64,000 nt of DNA from Silene conica (GCA_029255685.2 CM055312.2:53354202-53418201); one strand, 5' to 3'. Counted from the first letter of the stretch, positions 1 through 15,179 are shown. Notes: generated from the letters alone by a model not told the origin. Numbers and translations are program-made.

Positions 1-96
1 CAACCCTAACCTTGCTATATATACTTGTGTTTTATACTTGTTCTTTCATCTTTCATCTTCCTTTCTTCCTTTTGTTCTTTTTCTAACAGTTTGTTT

Positions 97-1249
97 ATGG
101 CTGGTAACTACTTTGCTGGGAGAATGGGACAGTCTGGGGAGGGGGACAACCATGATAATCAAAACTTCAATCAGGGTTACTCTAATCCTCGTCAGTCTGG
201 ACAGAACAGACATGCTTATCACCATACTCATCCTAATGCGGCATTCTCTCCTAATAACCCTGATCATGTTAATGCATGGCGGTTCCCAAGCTCGGGGCCT
301 ATGTTTAATCTGGATCCTCAAACCTTGGGGAGGTCTCGAGCTTTCTGGGACCATTGTGTTCTTGGGTTCTTCGTTGATTATCGAGTCTTCCGTATTGAGA
401 AGCTTATTTCTTTGGTGCAAACTAAGTGGAAGACCAGAGGTCTAGTTTCTGTTCTTAAGGTAGGTGATCTCTTTGCTTTTCACTGTGCGGTTCATGAAGA
501 TAAGGAGGACCTTTTGAAGAAAACTTATACGACTTTTTATGGAGCTTTTATGGTCTTCTCTCGTTGGATTCCTGATAGTATTCCCAGGGCTGTTAGATTC
601 CCATATGCTGAGGTATGGGTTCGTGTCTGTGGCCTCCCTTTTGAATACTTAACTCATGAGGTTGCCAATGTTGCTGGTCATCTGCTAAGTAGTCATTTTG
701 AGCTGGAAGATTTTGATGTGTGTCCGGATAAGGACTATCTGCGTATAAAAGCTAGGATACAGCTTAATGAGCCCCTCTCTCCAGGTTTTTTCTTATCTAT
801 GGATGGAGGATATCTTTTGTGGGTACAATTCAGGTACGAAGATATATTTAAATATTGTACCCGTTGTGGGAAGGTTGGTCATATCTCTGCGTGTTGTCGT
901 GAAAGTATCATGACAATAGTTTCTAGTGTCAATGGAATGTTAGACAGAGTGCAAGGGAAGGGGTTTGCAGTTTATCAATCAACTAGTAATCATACCATGT
1001 TTAACATGGATCTTCGTGCAACTCCTTCTACTACCAAATATGTCTCCTCTAAAATTAGGTTTTGAGGTAAGGATGGCTCTTCTTCTCCTCCAGGTTCTCC
1101 TGTTGAGCCTGAATACTACGTGGACTTTGGGCTAGGTACAACTCCGGGGGGGGGGGAAGGGTTGTCCCAGGGATGAAATTTAGTGTGACTGCTCAACCTT
1201 TTGCAGGTCCTGTACTATTCCAGGTGGGTGGTGATAGGGGTGTTGAACC
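97..1249 (+). pseudogene. LINE-1 ORF1, 5' part (DUF4283 / zinc-knuckle RNA-binding protein)
   Basis: ORF1 of plant L1 elements encodes a nucleic-acid-binding protein that forms the retrotransposition particle with the RNA. I take the ATG at 97 (reads MAGNYFAGR) as the start. An in-frame ATG at 25 would add a hydrophobic stretch that looks like translated pyrimidine-rich 5' UTR. The region around 350-850 resembles DUF4283, with the signatures RVCGLPFEYLT and LWVQFRYEDIF. A CX2CX4HX4C knuckle (CTRCGKVGHISACC) follows at about 857-900. The frame stops at 1063-1065 just after a basic stretch. Recognisable coding, rich in Pro, Ser and Gly, continues past this stop, so the stop is probably a mutation. 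A run of about 11 G near 1145 may add a frameshift. The solo LTR then cuts the gene at 1255. Confidence 0.8.
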
Positions 1250-1254
1250 TTCAG

Positions 1255-4655
<3,401 letters not shown>

Positions 4656-4660
4656 TTCAG

Positions 4661-6082
4661 AACCTGGGGGTGGGCAGGGAAATAATAATAATATGGATGT
4701 TGATGATGGTGTTACTATTGCTGCTATGAATGGTGCTGATCTGGGGGGTGCTGGTCCCCAGGCTTCTGGTGGAAATCAAGGAGATCCTGGCCTTAGGGCT
4801 GGACCCAGTTCAACTGCTCATGTAACTTCGTCTGTGGGAGGGTATATTTTTGAGGGTGATGGAGTGGGGGTACATCTGCAGCAGGGATCCTTACTACCTA
4901 ACTTCTCTAATAATGATCCTTTTAACAACTACACTACAATTGATGGCGAGGTAAGTGATACTAGGGTTGATAGGAATGTGTATATTCAAGAAGCTATCTT
5001 GAATAGAGTAGAGAGTGATTTTAATTGGGCAAGGTTAGATGATGAAAACCGTGGGTATAGGCAGACTTTTGACCCTCCTATGAATGGCATACCTATTGTT
5101 TATCACTATGACTACTATGGTGTTGACCAGGGTCAGGCTAATCAGTTTGGTAATCAGGGGGCTGGGGAGGGTCAGGGACAGGGAATGTAGGAGGACAGTG
5201 AGGAAGATGGTATGATGGGTGCTGAGAATGTGAATGAAGTGGGTACTGGGAATGTGTCTGATGATTTTATGCATACTGCTGCTGAAGAGGACTATCAGGA
5301 TGTCCCTATGGTTTTTCCTCATCCTAATGTTGATGATGTGATTATTAATATTGAGGATTCCTCTAGTTCTAATTATTCAACTCCAGAATGGCCCTCTTTC
5401 ACGTCTGATTCTGAAAGTGACATGGCAGCCTGGTATAAGAACTCTTCTGGAGGTGTTGTGACTGCGGAGGAATCTGGGGAAGCTGAGGTTAATACAACTT
5501 TGGAGTTAAACTTCTCTCAGAATGTTGTTGATGATGTTCCTGTGTTTGATCCAGATCCAGTTATTGCTCCAGTTCTTATTTCTATTTCATCAGATACTGA
5601 ACCTGTGGGGATGGATGTTGATGTTAACATGAATGCAAGGCTTGATGCGGGTCCTTCTGCTCATTTCTTTGTCCTTCCTAGTGAATTGGACATATCTTCA
5701 GACACTTAATTTTGGGTTGTGTAAAGCATCATCTTTTGCAGGTCCTTTTGGTGATCCTAAATCTTCAGGAGGATTGGGGGAGGCTGATAATCCAGAAGAT
5801 AGAAATCTCCCTCTGAAGAAAAGGAAATGCATGACTGATATTCAAGAGTACTTAGTGCCAAAGAAAGAGCTGGTTTCTATTGGCCATGCTAAGAAATATC
5901 TGTTCCAGATGGCGAAGAAAGCTCGTGTTGAGGGTCATGTGTTTGATGTTCAGGATGTACAGGCTGGTTTTCGTGTCAATGTTGCAATTGAGGTTATCAG
6001 TAGCTCTAGTGAAAGCTCAGTGGAAAGTCCATTCAAGGGTGTTGCGGAGGTTGGCCAAAAGCAACCTCCTCGGATGCCATGA
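4661..6082 (+). pseudogene. LINE-1 ORF1, 3' part (acidic low-complexity tail)
   Basis: ORF1 resumes right after the solo LTR. The reading in frame with 4660-5709 is rich in Asp, Glu, Gly, Asn and Ser and has no recognisable domain, as is common for ORF1 tails in this LINE group. It carries stops at 5188-5190 and 5707-5709. A shift to another frame follows, in which a Lys/Arg-rich segment (PLKKRKCMTDIQEYLVPKK) reads through to the stop at 6080-6082. That stop (TGA) overlaps the ORF2 start (ATG, 6079-6081) as ATGA, suggesting coupled translation in the living element. The similar words ccttttgcaggtcct (near 1196) and ttttgcaggtccttttgg (near 5734) hint at an old internal duplication. Confidence 0.7.
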
Positions 6083-6681
6083 GTATTTTGGCATGGAACG
6101 TTAGGGGTTTAAATGATGTTCTTTCCCCTATCGTTCCTAAAATTAGAGCATTAGCTATGGATGGTTCTATTAATTTCGTCTTCTTATCTGAAACTAAGTG
6201 TAGTACTAAGTATGTTGGTAGTTTACTTAAGCTGTCGGGGTTTAATAATTTTGTTGGCTGTGATGCCGAGGGATCAAAGGGTGGGTTATGGTGCGGTTGG
6301 AAAGGGCACCTTCAATTCTCTACTATGTTTGTGTGTAAGAATTTTATCGTACTTTTGAATGAAATGAAGAAGGATCGCTTGTGGTATCTTGTGTTGTTCT
6401 ATGGTGATTCGGAACTTTCTAACCGCATGGACGTATTTGAGCATCTTGAATCTTTTATTTCTAATTTGAAGCATCCGTATGTTACTATGGGAGACTTCAA
6501 TTAAGTGGAGTTTAGTTGCGATAAGCTTGGAAAAAACTCAAAATCCATAGCTGGTGCTATGAATTTTCATCAATGGAGGGTGGTTAATGAATTGATTGAC
6601 ATTCCGTTCAAAGGTCCCAGGTTTACATGGTGTAACAATCGGAAATGATTTATCCATACGTATGAAAGGTTGGATAGGGCT
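6079..6681 (+). pseudogene. LINE-1 ORF2, endonuclease domain, 5' part
   Basis: This is the N-terminal apurinic-like endonuclease (EEP fold) that nicks target DNA to start target-primed reverse transcription. Visible motifs are AWNVRGLND at residues 4-12 (catalytic Asn), FLSETKC near residue 35 (catalytic Glu) and YVTMGDFN near residue 140 (catalytic Asp-Asn). A stop follows GDFN at 6502-6504, where related proteins usually have Glu. A second stop near 6646 replaces a residue in the FTWCNN region. The Athila-like element enters at 6682, between the YERLDRA motif and its continuation at 24945, in the same frame. The start is chosen because the ATG overlaps the ORF1 stop and opens straight into the first endonuclease motif. 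Confidence 0.85.
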
Positions 6682-8257
6682 TGATGCCCGTCGTTGAGGG
6701 TACCAAAGATAAATTTATAATTCCTAACTTTAACAATAGATAGTGAAAGTCAGGGTCGAACCACAAGGAGGTGGGGAATGTTTATTGTTTGGTGTTAATG
6801 TTTTAAAGGTAACAAATTTGGGGGTTTGATTGTTGATTACTAAGTCTAAGCAAAGATTTAAAGTAAAACAAGAAATAAAGATGAGAATAAAAATATATAA
6901 AAAGGGATGCTAGGATGTTTGGGTAATAAATAGCTAAAGTAATATAAATCCTAAGGTCAACATGTATTGCAGTCGCGTAAGGGGTGTAACATATCCTTTC
7001 GGTCTATGGTACCTAATAGCTCCTTTCGGCCTATGCTATTAGTTCCTAGGTCTCACAAATTATTTGGTGTCAAAAATAAGGGTGATTCCTAAATCCTAGG
7101 TCACATACCTTTCAGTCTTAAGTAACCTAGCCGTCTTAAGGTGTAAACCAATGCCCTTCCCGTATCTCTCAATCTTGGGTAGGTCATTACTAACATCCTA
7201 CAAGTCTCCTTTCAGTCTCATTGTAGGGTATTATAGTCAACAAGGAAAGACGAAACATGATTCATGCGCGAGTTGGTCGACCGACCAGCTACTCCAGTCG
7301 GCCGACCACCGCCTTGGTCGACCGACCCATTATTTGAGTCGGCCGACCACAGCTCTGCTACAAGTCGGTCTCGGAATTTCTACTACCTACGCATATTCAT
7401 CCCCTACATCCTAACATATGAAATTTAGCTACTCATAATTACCGGAACAATAATAAAAACAAGATTTGATATGGAAAACATGATGAACGATAATCTAAAC
7501 ATGCAAGAATTAATAAAGCTCGATATTCTAACTTAAACCGGATGCAACAATAATAAGAACAATAATTAAACTAGATTAGGGAATAATTACCAGAAATCGG
7601 AATTAAGGCAGAAAGGAACAAACTTTATTGATGAATGCTTGAAAGATTGAAGAACAAAACTAAAAGTGTTTTATGATTATTGAAAGATTACAACTAAAGA
7701 TAAAACTAAATTAAAGACTGAGCAAAACTCTCTTAGAAACTGAATACCAAACCCTAATCATAAGATTAGCTTATATAGGGTAGAAAATTAGAGTTTCCTA
7801 AAGGCTTCACACTTCTAAACTATTTCCGAAAACTCTTTCTGGGCTTCGCGGAGGTCGGTCGACCATGTTCGTGGGTCGGTCGACCTCTTTTATGGGCTTA
7901 AGCAAATTCTGGGCTTTCTTCAAGATTTTGGACTTCATAAAAATTAGGCCTGGTCGGCCGACCCATATAGTAGGTCGGTCGACCGTATCCGCATAGAAAA
8001 ATCTCCGGTTTTCTTCTTGATTTGACTCTTGGTACTTAAATAAAGACTCCAGTTGACTTTCCTTCGTTCCTTAATTACGCAGATGACTCGAGGACATGAA
8101 TTTGGTGCTAAATCGTCCCTTTTCCGCATAAATCTGTAAAAGTGCATAAAAATACGAAAGTACACGGTTGTTGGGAAATAATGGCTAAAACATAGTAAAT
8201 GAGCGACCAAATGCGTGTAAAAATAGATGAAAAACATCATAAAATAGACACGCATCA
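6682..8257 (-). mobile_element. Athila-like element, left (3') LTR
   Basis: A 1576-bp LTR with TG..CA ends, nearly identical to 23365-24939. It contains eight copies of the 12-bp GGTCGRYCGACC-type palindrome, at 7275, 7296, 7316, 7337, 7853, 7874, 7952 and 7973. It also holds a short stretch of repeated CCTTTCGGTCTA-like phrases (6990-7220). Confidence 0.92.
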
Positions 8258-8954
8258 AATTCCTCAAACCAAACCCTTGCTTGCCCTCAAGCAAGAAATA
8301 GACTCGATCTTAACTAATGGAACGATTTCAATCTCAGAGCGAAATTTACATGTAATCTAAACCAATGCCAAGTACAAAATGAGAAAGTATTCAAATCATG
8401 CAAACGAGTTATACGGTCGTCAAACTTGCAAACATAAAGACTATAGAGACTTTATACCATGGACTCTCGCGGTACGCTCGAGACACTCATGAAGCAAAGG
8501 GTGAGTATATGTAAAAGATAGAAAGAAGTAAATTTGTAGAGACACTCACCTAACTGCGACCCATGGAAACATGCCTGCAATCTAACATGAACAAGAATTC
8601 TACAACTATGTAAAACAAACCCATTGAGTGACTTGGATACATGCAATCGAGGTAATGAAAGATATGCGAGGTAAAAGGTAAAAAGTGGTTAAGATGTTTT
8701 TGGATTTGTGGGGTTAGTAGCCAAGCTAGTAAAACCGTTTCCAAACAACATATTTCACAACTTTTGATAATAAGAAAGTGCTCTTTTGTAGCACAACTCT
8801 CACATTAAATATAAGAAAGGACTCCCAAATATTTTTGAATGAAGTATGGGAGTGATAACACATAAAAGAAAGGGACTTTTTGGAACGAATTTTTTTCTGA
8901 TGATGACAGTCGGTCGGCCGACCCATGAAGGAGGTCAGTCGACTTCTTTCCCGA

Positions 8955-9056
8955 AGGTTTCGATTTTTTCGTTTTTCTTTTCTTTCTTTCTTTTTTCTTT
9001 CTTTTTTCTGTTCGTTTTCTCTTTTCTTGCTTTCTTTCTTTCTTTTCTCTTTTTGC
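8955..9056. repeat. Pyrimidine-rich TTTCTTTC tract
   Basis: About 100 bp of nearly pure T and C on the plus strand, in irregular TTTC/TTTTC units. It produces Phe-rich and Lys/Glu-rich spurious readings and has no coding signal. Confidence 0.85.
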
Positions 9057-9963
9057 TCAAAATAGCATAAAAACCAAGATGCCTCAAAAGTCAAACCAAA
9101 GACCACAAATACTAGCTTGGAAGGGTAGGCTAAGTATGGGATGTAGTTTTGTGGGAATAAGAAGGCAATTTTGGCTATGTGAAGCTTATGGGTAAATATG
9201 AGAAAAGGGATCCCAAATGCACGTATCAAGATTCACAAAATGAGAAAGTAAAACAAGTATATAGTAATTCAAGTTCATGTTTATGCATATTGATGTAACA
9301 TGTTCCAAGGGGAGTACTACTCACATCCTAGACAACTGGTTTAAGAATGAAACCCGGAAATAAGCTCTAAACTTTAGAATGTATAGTAGGTTGCCAAGGT
9401 ATAAGTCAAGTCTCAAGATATACAAATTGATGAAAACTCGTAGATATGCAAAGACTTTTATACTAAAACAAGTTGACAAGGCAATGGTAAAGGCATAAAC
9501 ATGTAAGATAACTTAAATCATCCTTGAAATACTTTCGTTCCGACTCGACCTATATGCTAAAATAAACGTGCATTTTTTTTTTGAATTTTTGAATTTTTCT
9601 ATTTTTTTGGATTTTTGTATATATAAGGAAAATAAAGAAAAGAACAATGCAATACGGAAATGCAATAAACGTGTGACAAAATGCAATGCAAGTGGCACGA
9701 AACCATTCCCCAAACCAACCCGCACAATGTCCCCATTGTCCATTAGCCTAAGTAAAGGTTTCAGAAAATTAAAGAAAAGATGCAAAGAAAATAAAAACTA
9801 AGGAAAAACTGGAAAGAACTCACTGGGTAAAAAGACGTATGAGAAAAACCTCCCCAAACCAGCGTAAGCTGGGAGGTTTTGGTGGCTAGCAATGCCACCC
9901 AAGTACCAAAGAACGGTTGCACGATCTTCGAGGAAGAAACGAACCGACTGCGACGGGCAGGTA

Positions 9964-10110
9964 GGTCGACCGACCCACATAGTAGGTCGACCGACCCACA
10001 TAGTAGGTCGACCGACCCACATAGTAGGTCGACCGACCTTCCTGTAAACTACAGAAATTTCAGCGATACAGCGACTAGGTCGACCGACTCCTGTATCTGG
10101 TCGGTCGACC
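9964..10110. repeat. 21-bp minisatellite of a 12-bp palindrome
   Basis: Four head-to-tail 21-bp units (GGTCGACCGACC plus a 9-bp spacer, cacatagta) start at 9964, 9985, 10006 and 10027. A further pair starts at 10078 and 10099. The spacer is identical within the tandem block but different in the last pair. The other palindromes of this element also have spacings of 20 or 21 bp within pairs. Confidence 0.97.
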
Positions 10111-10322
10111 ACTCTGTGTCCCAGCGATCCTCGTTTCTTCGTAAAAACCTGAAAAAGCAAGAAAAAAAAATGCGCCCAACAAATGCGCGAGATGCCAGAA
10201 ACAAGTCTAAAGTCTTAACTACGCAAGCATAAAGGAAAAAGTTCTAAAACTACGAGCAAACAAAAATTAAAAAGTCTCACACAACAAAAGTAAAATGTCT
10301 TAAAAACTGAAACTTGAAATAA

Positions 10323-12830
10323 CTATCCGCTAAAGATGCGGAATATATCCGACCACGGTTTTTGACGGCACGCCGTAGTCTCCACAGTGTTTGCTTGAGT
10401 AGCAAAACACATCTTCTTTCCGCCGTCGCAAAGCATATGCGACGACCTCTCCTCTTGAGCCTGCCTCCTCTTCTTCTTTTCTTCCCGATCCACGACATCT
10501 GGGTCTTCATCTTCCTTATAGCTTAAGCATCCCATCCCTCCTCTCTGGACTATGGCTTCCTTCACTTTGGGTTTCCCCAAACCAATTCCTGCACTAGCCA
10601 TAATAGAAGTGTCCTCCATATTGCTCCCAATCTGGGGCGGAGGTGTAAAAACAGATACAGGAATAGGCAATAAAGTAGGAGAAGTAGTGATGACCTCATA
10701 CTTCTTTTCAGAAGTGATAGCATTACAAGTGATGGGGGTCATAGCATTCTTCTTCCTATAAGATAGACCATATATAATAGAATGCTTTCCTACTTTAAAG
10801 GTCAAAGTCCCAGTGCCATCTATAATGGCTCCTACAGTGTGGAGGAAGGGTCTTCCTAGTATTATAGGTATATGGGCATCCTCTGGGATGTCCAAAACTA
10901 TGAAGTCAACTGGGAAGAAAAACCTGTCAATACGCACAGGGATGTTTTCCAACACCCCTACAGGTTCCATAGACGTACGATCTGCCATCTGGACAGTCAT
11001 GCTGGTTACTGCAAATTCGGTCATTCCTAATTTTAAGGCAACACTTAGGGGCATGACACTGATACTAGCACCTAAGTCGCATAAAACCTTCTTTACTGGG
11101 AAGGTTCCTATATTGCAGGGGACAGAAAAACTACCAGGGTCCTCTAATTTGTGAGGGGCAATAACATGTGATAGAAAACTAGATGACTCTTCAGTGAGGG
11201 CCGCCGACTCAACCTTATCTAGAGACCTTTTTCTCGACAAAAGTTGTCTCATAAATTTGAGATACGAAGGAACCTGTTGGACTAATTCTAGAAGCGGAAC
11301 TTGAACATTTAATGAACGAATTACGTCTTTAAATTTGTCAAAATATACCTGATCCTTCGAAGGTATGGGTCTTTCTGGGAAAGGAGGGGCTGAAGATTCA
11401 GTATTTGCAGCCCTTTTCAGAAACCTAGGGGTCTTGTCACCCCGGAAAAGAAAATCCCTTAAGTTGTTCGGCAATTCGGGACGAAAAAGGGGCTTCTGAT
11501 TCTGCCTCGGTGGTCGGTCGACCCTCTTCTTCGGTCGGTCGACCACTCTCCTGTTCAGCGAGATTTTTCGTATTCTGCTCAGAGGTCGGTCGACCTGGCT
11601 CCTGGGTCGGTCGACCTTCCTCGATGCTACTCGGCTGTTTTTCTTTATCGACCCCCACTTTAGCTCCGCTTGGTAGGGATATGATGTTTAGAGTCTCTTT
11701 TTTCTTGTCCGTTTTGGTCGAAAGTTGACCCGGAGCCCTAGTATCATTCTTGCCCGCAATTTGAGCAATCTGAGATTCTAACATCTTCATCCCTGCCTCT
11801 CTAGCCTGTGACTCCTTCTAAACCAACCCAATAAGATTTTGGATAAGAGTGTCTATGTTGGGTGGTGGATTTGAAGGTGGTTGAGGGTTGAAGGGTAATT
11901 TTTGGAAACCTTGCTTGTGTGGGGGGATATATGTGGAATTTTGCTGAGGTTGCATATGTTGTGGGTTAAGAACATTCTGGCTTGTCCACCTCAGGTTGGG
12001 ATGGACATTATTATTATTTGGGTCATAGAAATTGTTCCCACGATAGTGTTGAAAAGCGACACATGTCTCATTGGATGAAGTACAGAATTTTGACACGTGC
12101 CCTTCTCCACCGCACCTCTCACAAGCAAAGGGTCCGTCCTGAACGGCGTTCACCTGGTAAATTCCTCCCTTGCTCCCACTTCCTAGATCGAACTTCCCTC
12201 CAGCCTCTAGTTTCTCTAACTTGGCTGTCAAGGTCTCAATTGCTGATAGGTTATACTCAGATTTCCTTTGATTGCCTCTGGAAGTTCCATGTTCAGCACG
12301 GTGTACAGCAACATCTTCTATCAATTTGAGACCCTTAGTCTCTCCTGAATTATCTTGGAATCTCCCATTAGCTGCAGCATCTAGATAGGCCCTGTTGTCA
12401 TCGTAAAGGCCATTGTAGAACTGGTTACAAAGAAACCATTGTTCGAATCCGTGGTGTGGTATGGATCGAACAAGTCTCTTGAACCTGTCCCACGCCTCAC
12501 TAAAATCCTCATTGGGGCCCTGCTTTAAATTAGTAATCTGCGCCCTCAAAGCATTAGTCTTGGATGCAGAATAGTATTTTCTGTAGAATGCTAAGGCTAG
12601 GGTGTTCCAATCCGTGACTCCCGCAGCAGTGCGGTCCAAATCTCTGTACCACTCCCTCGCAGCGTCCCTAAGAGAGAAGATAAACATGGTCTGCTTAATC
12701 TGGTCCTGCGTCACTCCTTCTGGGGTGCAATAGAGCATATGTAATCTGTGAAGATTTCAATATGCTTTGCAGCATCCTCATTGGCCGAGCCTCCAAATTG
12801 GTTTCTTTCAACCATAGTAATATAGGCAGG
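10323..12830 (-). mobile_element. Athila-like gag C-terminal part and protease region
   Basis: Read on the minus strand. The gag part (about 12.83-11.8 kb) shows the retrotransposon gag core (SLRDAAREWYRDL and FNGLYDD-like NQFYNGLYDD) and one CCHC knuckle (CERCGGEGHVSKFC). A hinge rich in GRPT repeats follows (about 11.8-11.5 kb). Then comes an aspartic protease (about 11.2-10.75 kb) with LCDLGASISVMP and IILGRPFLHT, the D-L-G-A form typical of Athila and related clades. A Lys/Arg-rich tail ends near 10.32 kb. The family normally continues into reverse transcriptase; here it does not. The region has a few breaks and is treated as a fossil. Confidence 0.85.
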
Positions 12831-14097
12831 TGTAATACCTCGTATTTTAGCTACGGTTTTATCTCGATCAGGTGTAGTGGTTTCACGATCAAGTGATGAG
12901 CTTAGCGAGGGGTTTATTAATTGTTTGTATTAGTTACTTGTATTCGTTTTATGTGGAGTGTTTTGGTCATCGGTAGGGCTTGAAAGGGGGATCTATCCAT
13001 CCTAGTTTAATGTTTGTAATAAGTCGTTGGTGAGGCTCGAATTCTGGACCTAGTGTAGCTTGGCCATGGGCCTCGATATCCGTGTAAACAGCCCACCCTC
13101 ATGTTTTGAACACAAACAAACCCTCACATCTTTAGCTCTGCCGCCTTATAAGAAGGATGTCGACACCTTCTCTGACCTATCTACAAACCCTAAACCTACC
13201 TTACTCTACTCAGCCGACACCACACTCCAAGAAGATCAGATCTTCACGGTGGTTAGACCCTGCCTGAACCCTTCGAATTAGATCGTAAAACAGGTATGCG
13301 CAGCCTGTGTTAACTCGTTGTATTTTGTTTAGTTTTCTTGTATTTGTTACTATTTTCGAAAGGGGTTTGAGTGTCGGGTTTGGGCTCGTTTTTGTGTTGT
13401 TGTGTTGCTGGTGTCTGAAGGTTGGTCAGGGGGTTGGTCTGGGTGGTTGTAGGAGTCACAGGTGGTGTCGACAGGGGTGTTTATCACCCCTGGTTACAGT
13501 CGTTTCATTCTGGTTGTCGGGTCTATGGGTTTGTGTTGTCTTCCGTGTCTCTGTGTGATAAAAAGGAGGAGTCGTGGGTGGTGGTTCGTGTCAAAGGGGA
13601 GTCAGGGGGTGGACTAGGAGTTGTCGTGGTGATAAGGAGGGTGTCGTATGGCGGTCAAGGGGGTTGTTTTCACGGTGGTTCTGGAAAGGAACAGGGAACG
13701 GTTGCTGGTAGTCTGTTGTTGTTTTGGGTAGACTGGTTTGGGGGTGGTACCACCGATGACTAGGGGGAGGTCGGTGCGGTGGTACCACCACTGTCTGGTG
13801 GTTCTGGGACAGGGGCTCTAATGGTGGCGTTTTCCGGTGGCCTGGCAGATTGTGGCGGTGGTCGTGACAGGCTATTTAGGAGTGTCGCGGGTTAAGGGTG
13901 ATGAAGCAGGGGTGTTGGAGCCCCTGGTTCACCTCGCCGGAGAGGGTCGACCTTTCTGGTGGTGGTCTGGGGTGGAGTGGCCATGGTGGGGGTGGTCGCT
14001 GGTGGTTGTCGGCAAGGTTTGGGGGTTGTACGCGGTGGTGGTAGTTGAGTTAAAACCGTGGGATGAGTTGGGTGGTTGAGTCGTGTAGTTTGTTGTA

Positions 14098-14135
<38 letters not shown>

Positions 14136-15164
14136 ATATCTATTATATGTTATTAATATACTTTCTATGTTGATATCAATGTGATTTATGGAGTAATATA
14201 TTATTTATGGTAAAGATTTAAATGTGATTGTGAGTTATTATGGTAAGATTTCCATGCGCCTTAGTTAATGTTTTGTATGATTTGAATTTCAAACCGAAGT
14301 TACTATTTTTAGAAGTTACTATATTTAGAAAGTTGTTATTTTGGGTAACCTCGGTTGTTGAGAAGCTTTCTATATATAGGTAGTTTCTATAAATAGAACG
14401 TGTACGCGTACTACGAGTATTAGGAAGTTATTAATTAAAGTAATACATATTTATGTGGAAGTTTCCGCGTGGAGCATTTTTAGGAGCAGTTGCGTATTTG
14501 CCTTTTCCTTCTGCTATTTCAGGTAGGGGATTAGCTGTGCACTCATTTATGTTGTGAAGCATGATCATTGACCGTTGTGAATTATATATATATATCTTGT
14601 TGTGTGAATAACGTTGTGATATCATATATTGGCTATATATTCTTATGAAGAGGAATTGATATAAAGGGTCTGTGATTGGTGTGGAGATAAAGGGTCTGTG
14701 ATTGGTGCGGAGATAAAGGGTCTGTGTTTGGTGCGGAGATAAAAAGGGTCTGTGATTCGGAGTGGAGAAGTTGGACTTTCTATTTATAGTAATGTGGTTT
14801 GTTTACAGTTTTCTCTACTCAACCTCGTGGTTGACCCTGTGTATTCGTGATCACCTGTGATGAACCAAATTATTGGGGAGCAGATTGACAGGTATAAAGA
14901 CTATGGGAGCTTAGGGAAGGGAGAAGCATGGACCCGGACCTGCCTAGAGTCTAGATCACGTGATAGTAGTTGATGAGTTGTACTTTTATTTGTATCAGAA
15001 CAGATTTATAATCTGGTTATGTAAGAACATGTTTTGAGTTTAAATTTAATTTAAAGTACTGTTTATCTTCCTTTGTATCTACTGCCTCGGGAAACCGAGA
15101 TGGTAACACCTGTATTTATCTGAGGAGTCCTTGTTAAGGCCCTTAAATAAATGGGGGTGTTACA
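12831..15164 (+). mobile_element. Tekay element, 5' LTR
   Basis: Starts tgtaatacct and ends gggggtgttaca. Blocks in order: a leader with a TATA-like ttataag near 13146; a G/T-rich tract (about 13.4-14.08 kb); an ATT microsatellite (about 14100-14134); AT-rich sequence; a short tandem of aaagggtctgtgattggtg-like units (about 14664-14750); and a 3' block (ctactcaacctcgtggttgac, near 14815) shared with the 35-53 kb array LTRs. Small ORFs here recur in the other LTR and are not genes. Confidence 0.95.
14664..14758 (+). repeat. Short tandem repeat in the Tekay LTR
   Basis: Four imperfect units of about 27-29 bp with the core aaagggtctgtg. The 3' LTR has the matching repeat at about 22371-22466. 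Confidence 0.85.
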
Positions 15165-15167
15165 AAG

Positions 15168-15179
15168 TGGTATCAGAGC
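15168..15179 (+). other. Primer-binding site, initiator tRNA-Met
   Basis: TGGTATCAGAGC starts three bases after the 5' LTR and is complementary to the 3' end of plant initiator tRNA-Met. The following leader (gaacgatcctcaggcctaa) is shared with the array elements at 37.9, 43.0 and 48.2 kb. Confidence 0.95.

Larger units (their letters stand above)
8258..10322 (-). mobile_element. Athila-like element, 3' non-coding region
   Basis: About 2 kb lies between the protease end and the 3' LTR, the place where polymerase and integrase, or an Athila env-like gene, would normally be. Translations show none of those motifs. It holds a pyrimidine-rich TTTCTTTC tract (about 8955-9055), a palindrome pair at 8912 and 8933, and a block of six palindromes at 9964-10110. 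Next to the LTR, the minus strand reads a moderately purine-rich stretch that probably is the polypurine tract. Confidence 0.7.

Noticed and set aside
8726-9229. 167-residue Lys/Glu-rich ORF
   Set aside because: Its charged core is the pyrimidine-rich tract read on the other strand.
9964-10110. CRISPR-like array
   Set aside because: Repeats are 12-bp palindromes with 9-bp, partly identical spacers in plant retrotransposon DNA, without cas genes.
13060-13763. Small ORFs repeated at 20737-21440
   Set aside because: They lie inside the paired LTRs of the Tekay element, in leader and GT-rich sequence, with no recognisable product.
15168-15179. tRNA gene fragments at TGGTATCAGAGC and the tRNA-Asp-like site at 23342
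   Set aside because: These are short primer-binding sites next to LTRs; no tRNA body follows.
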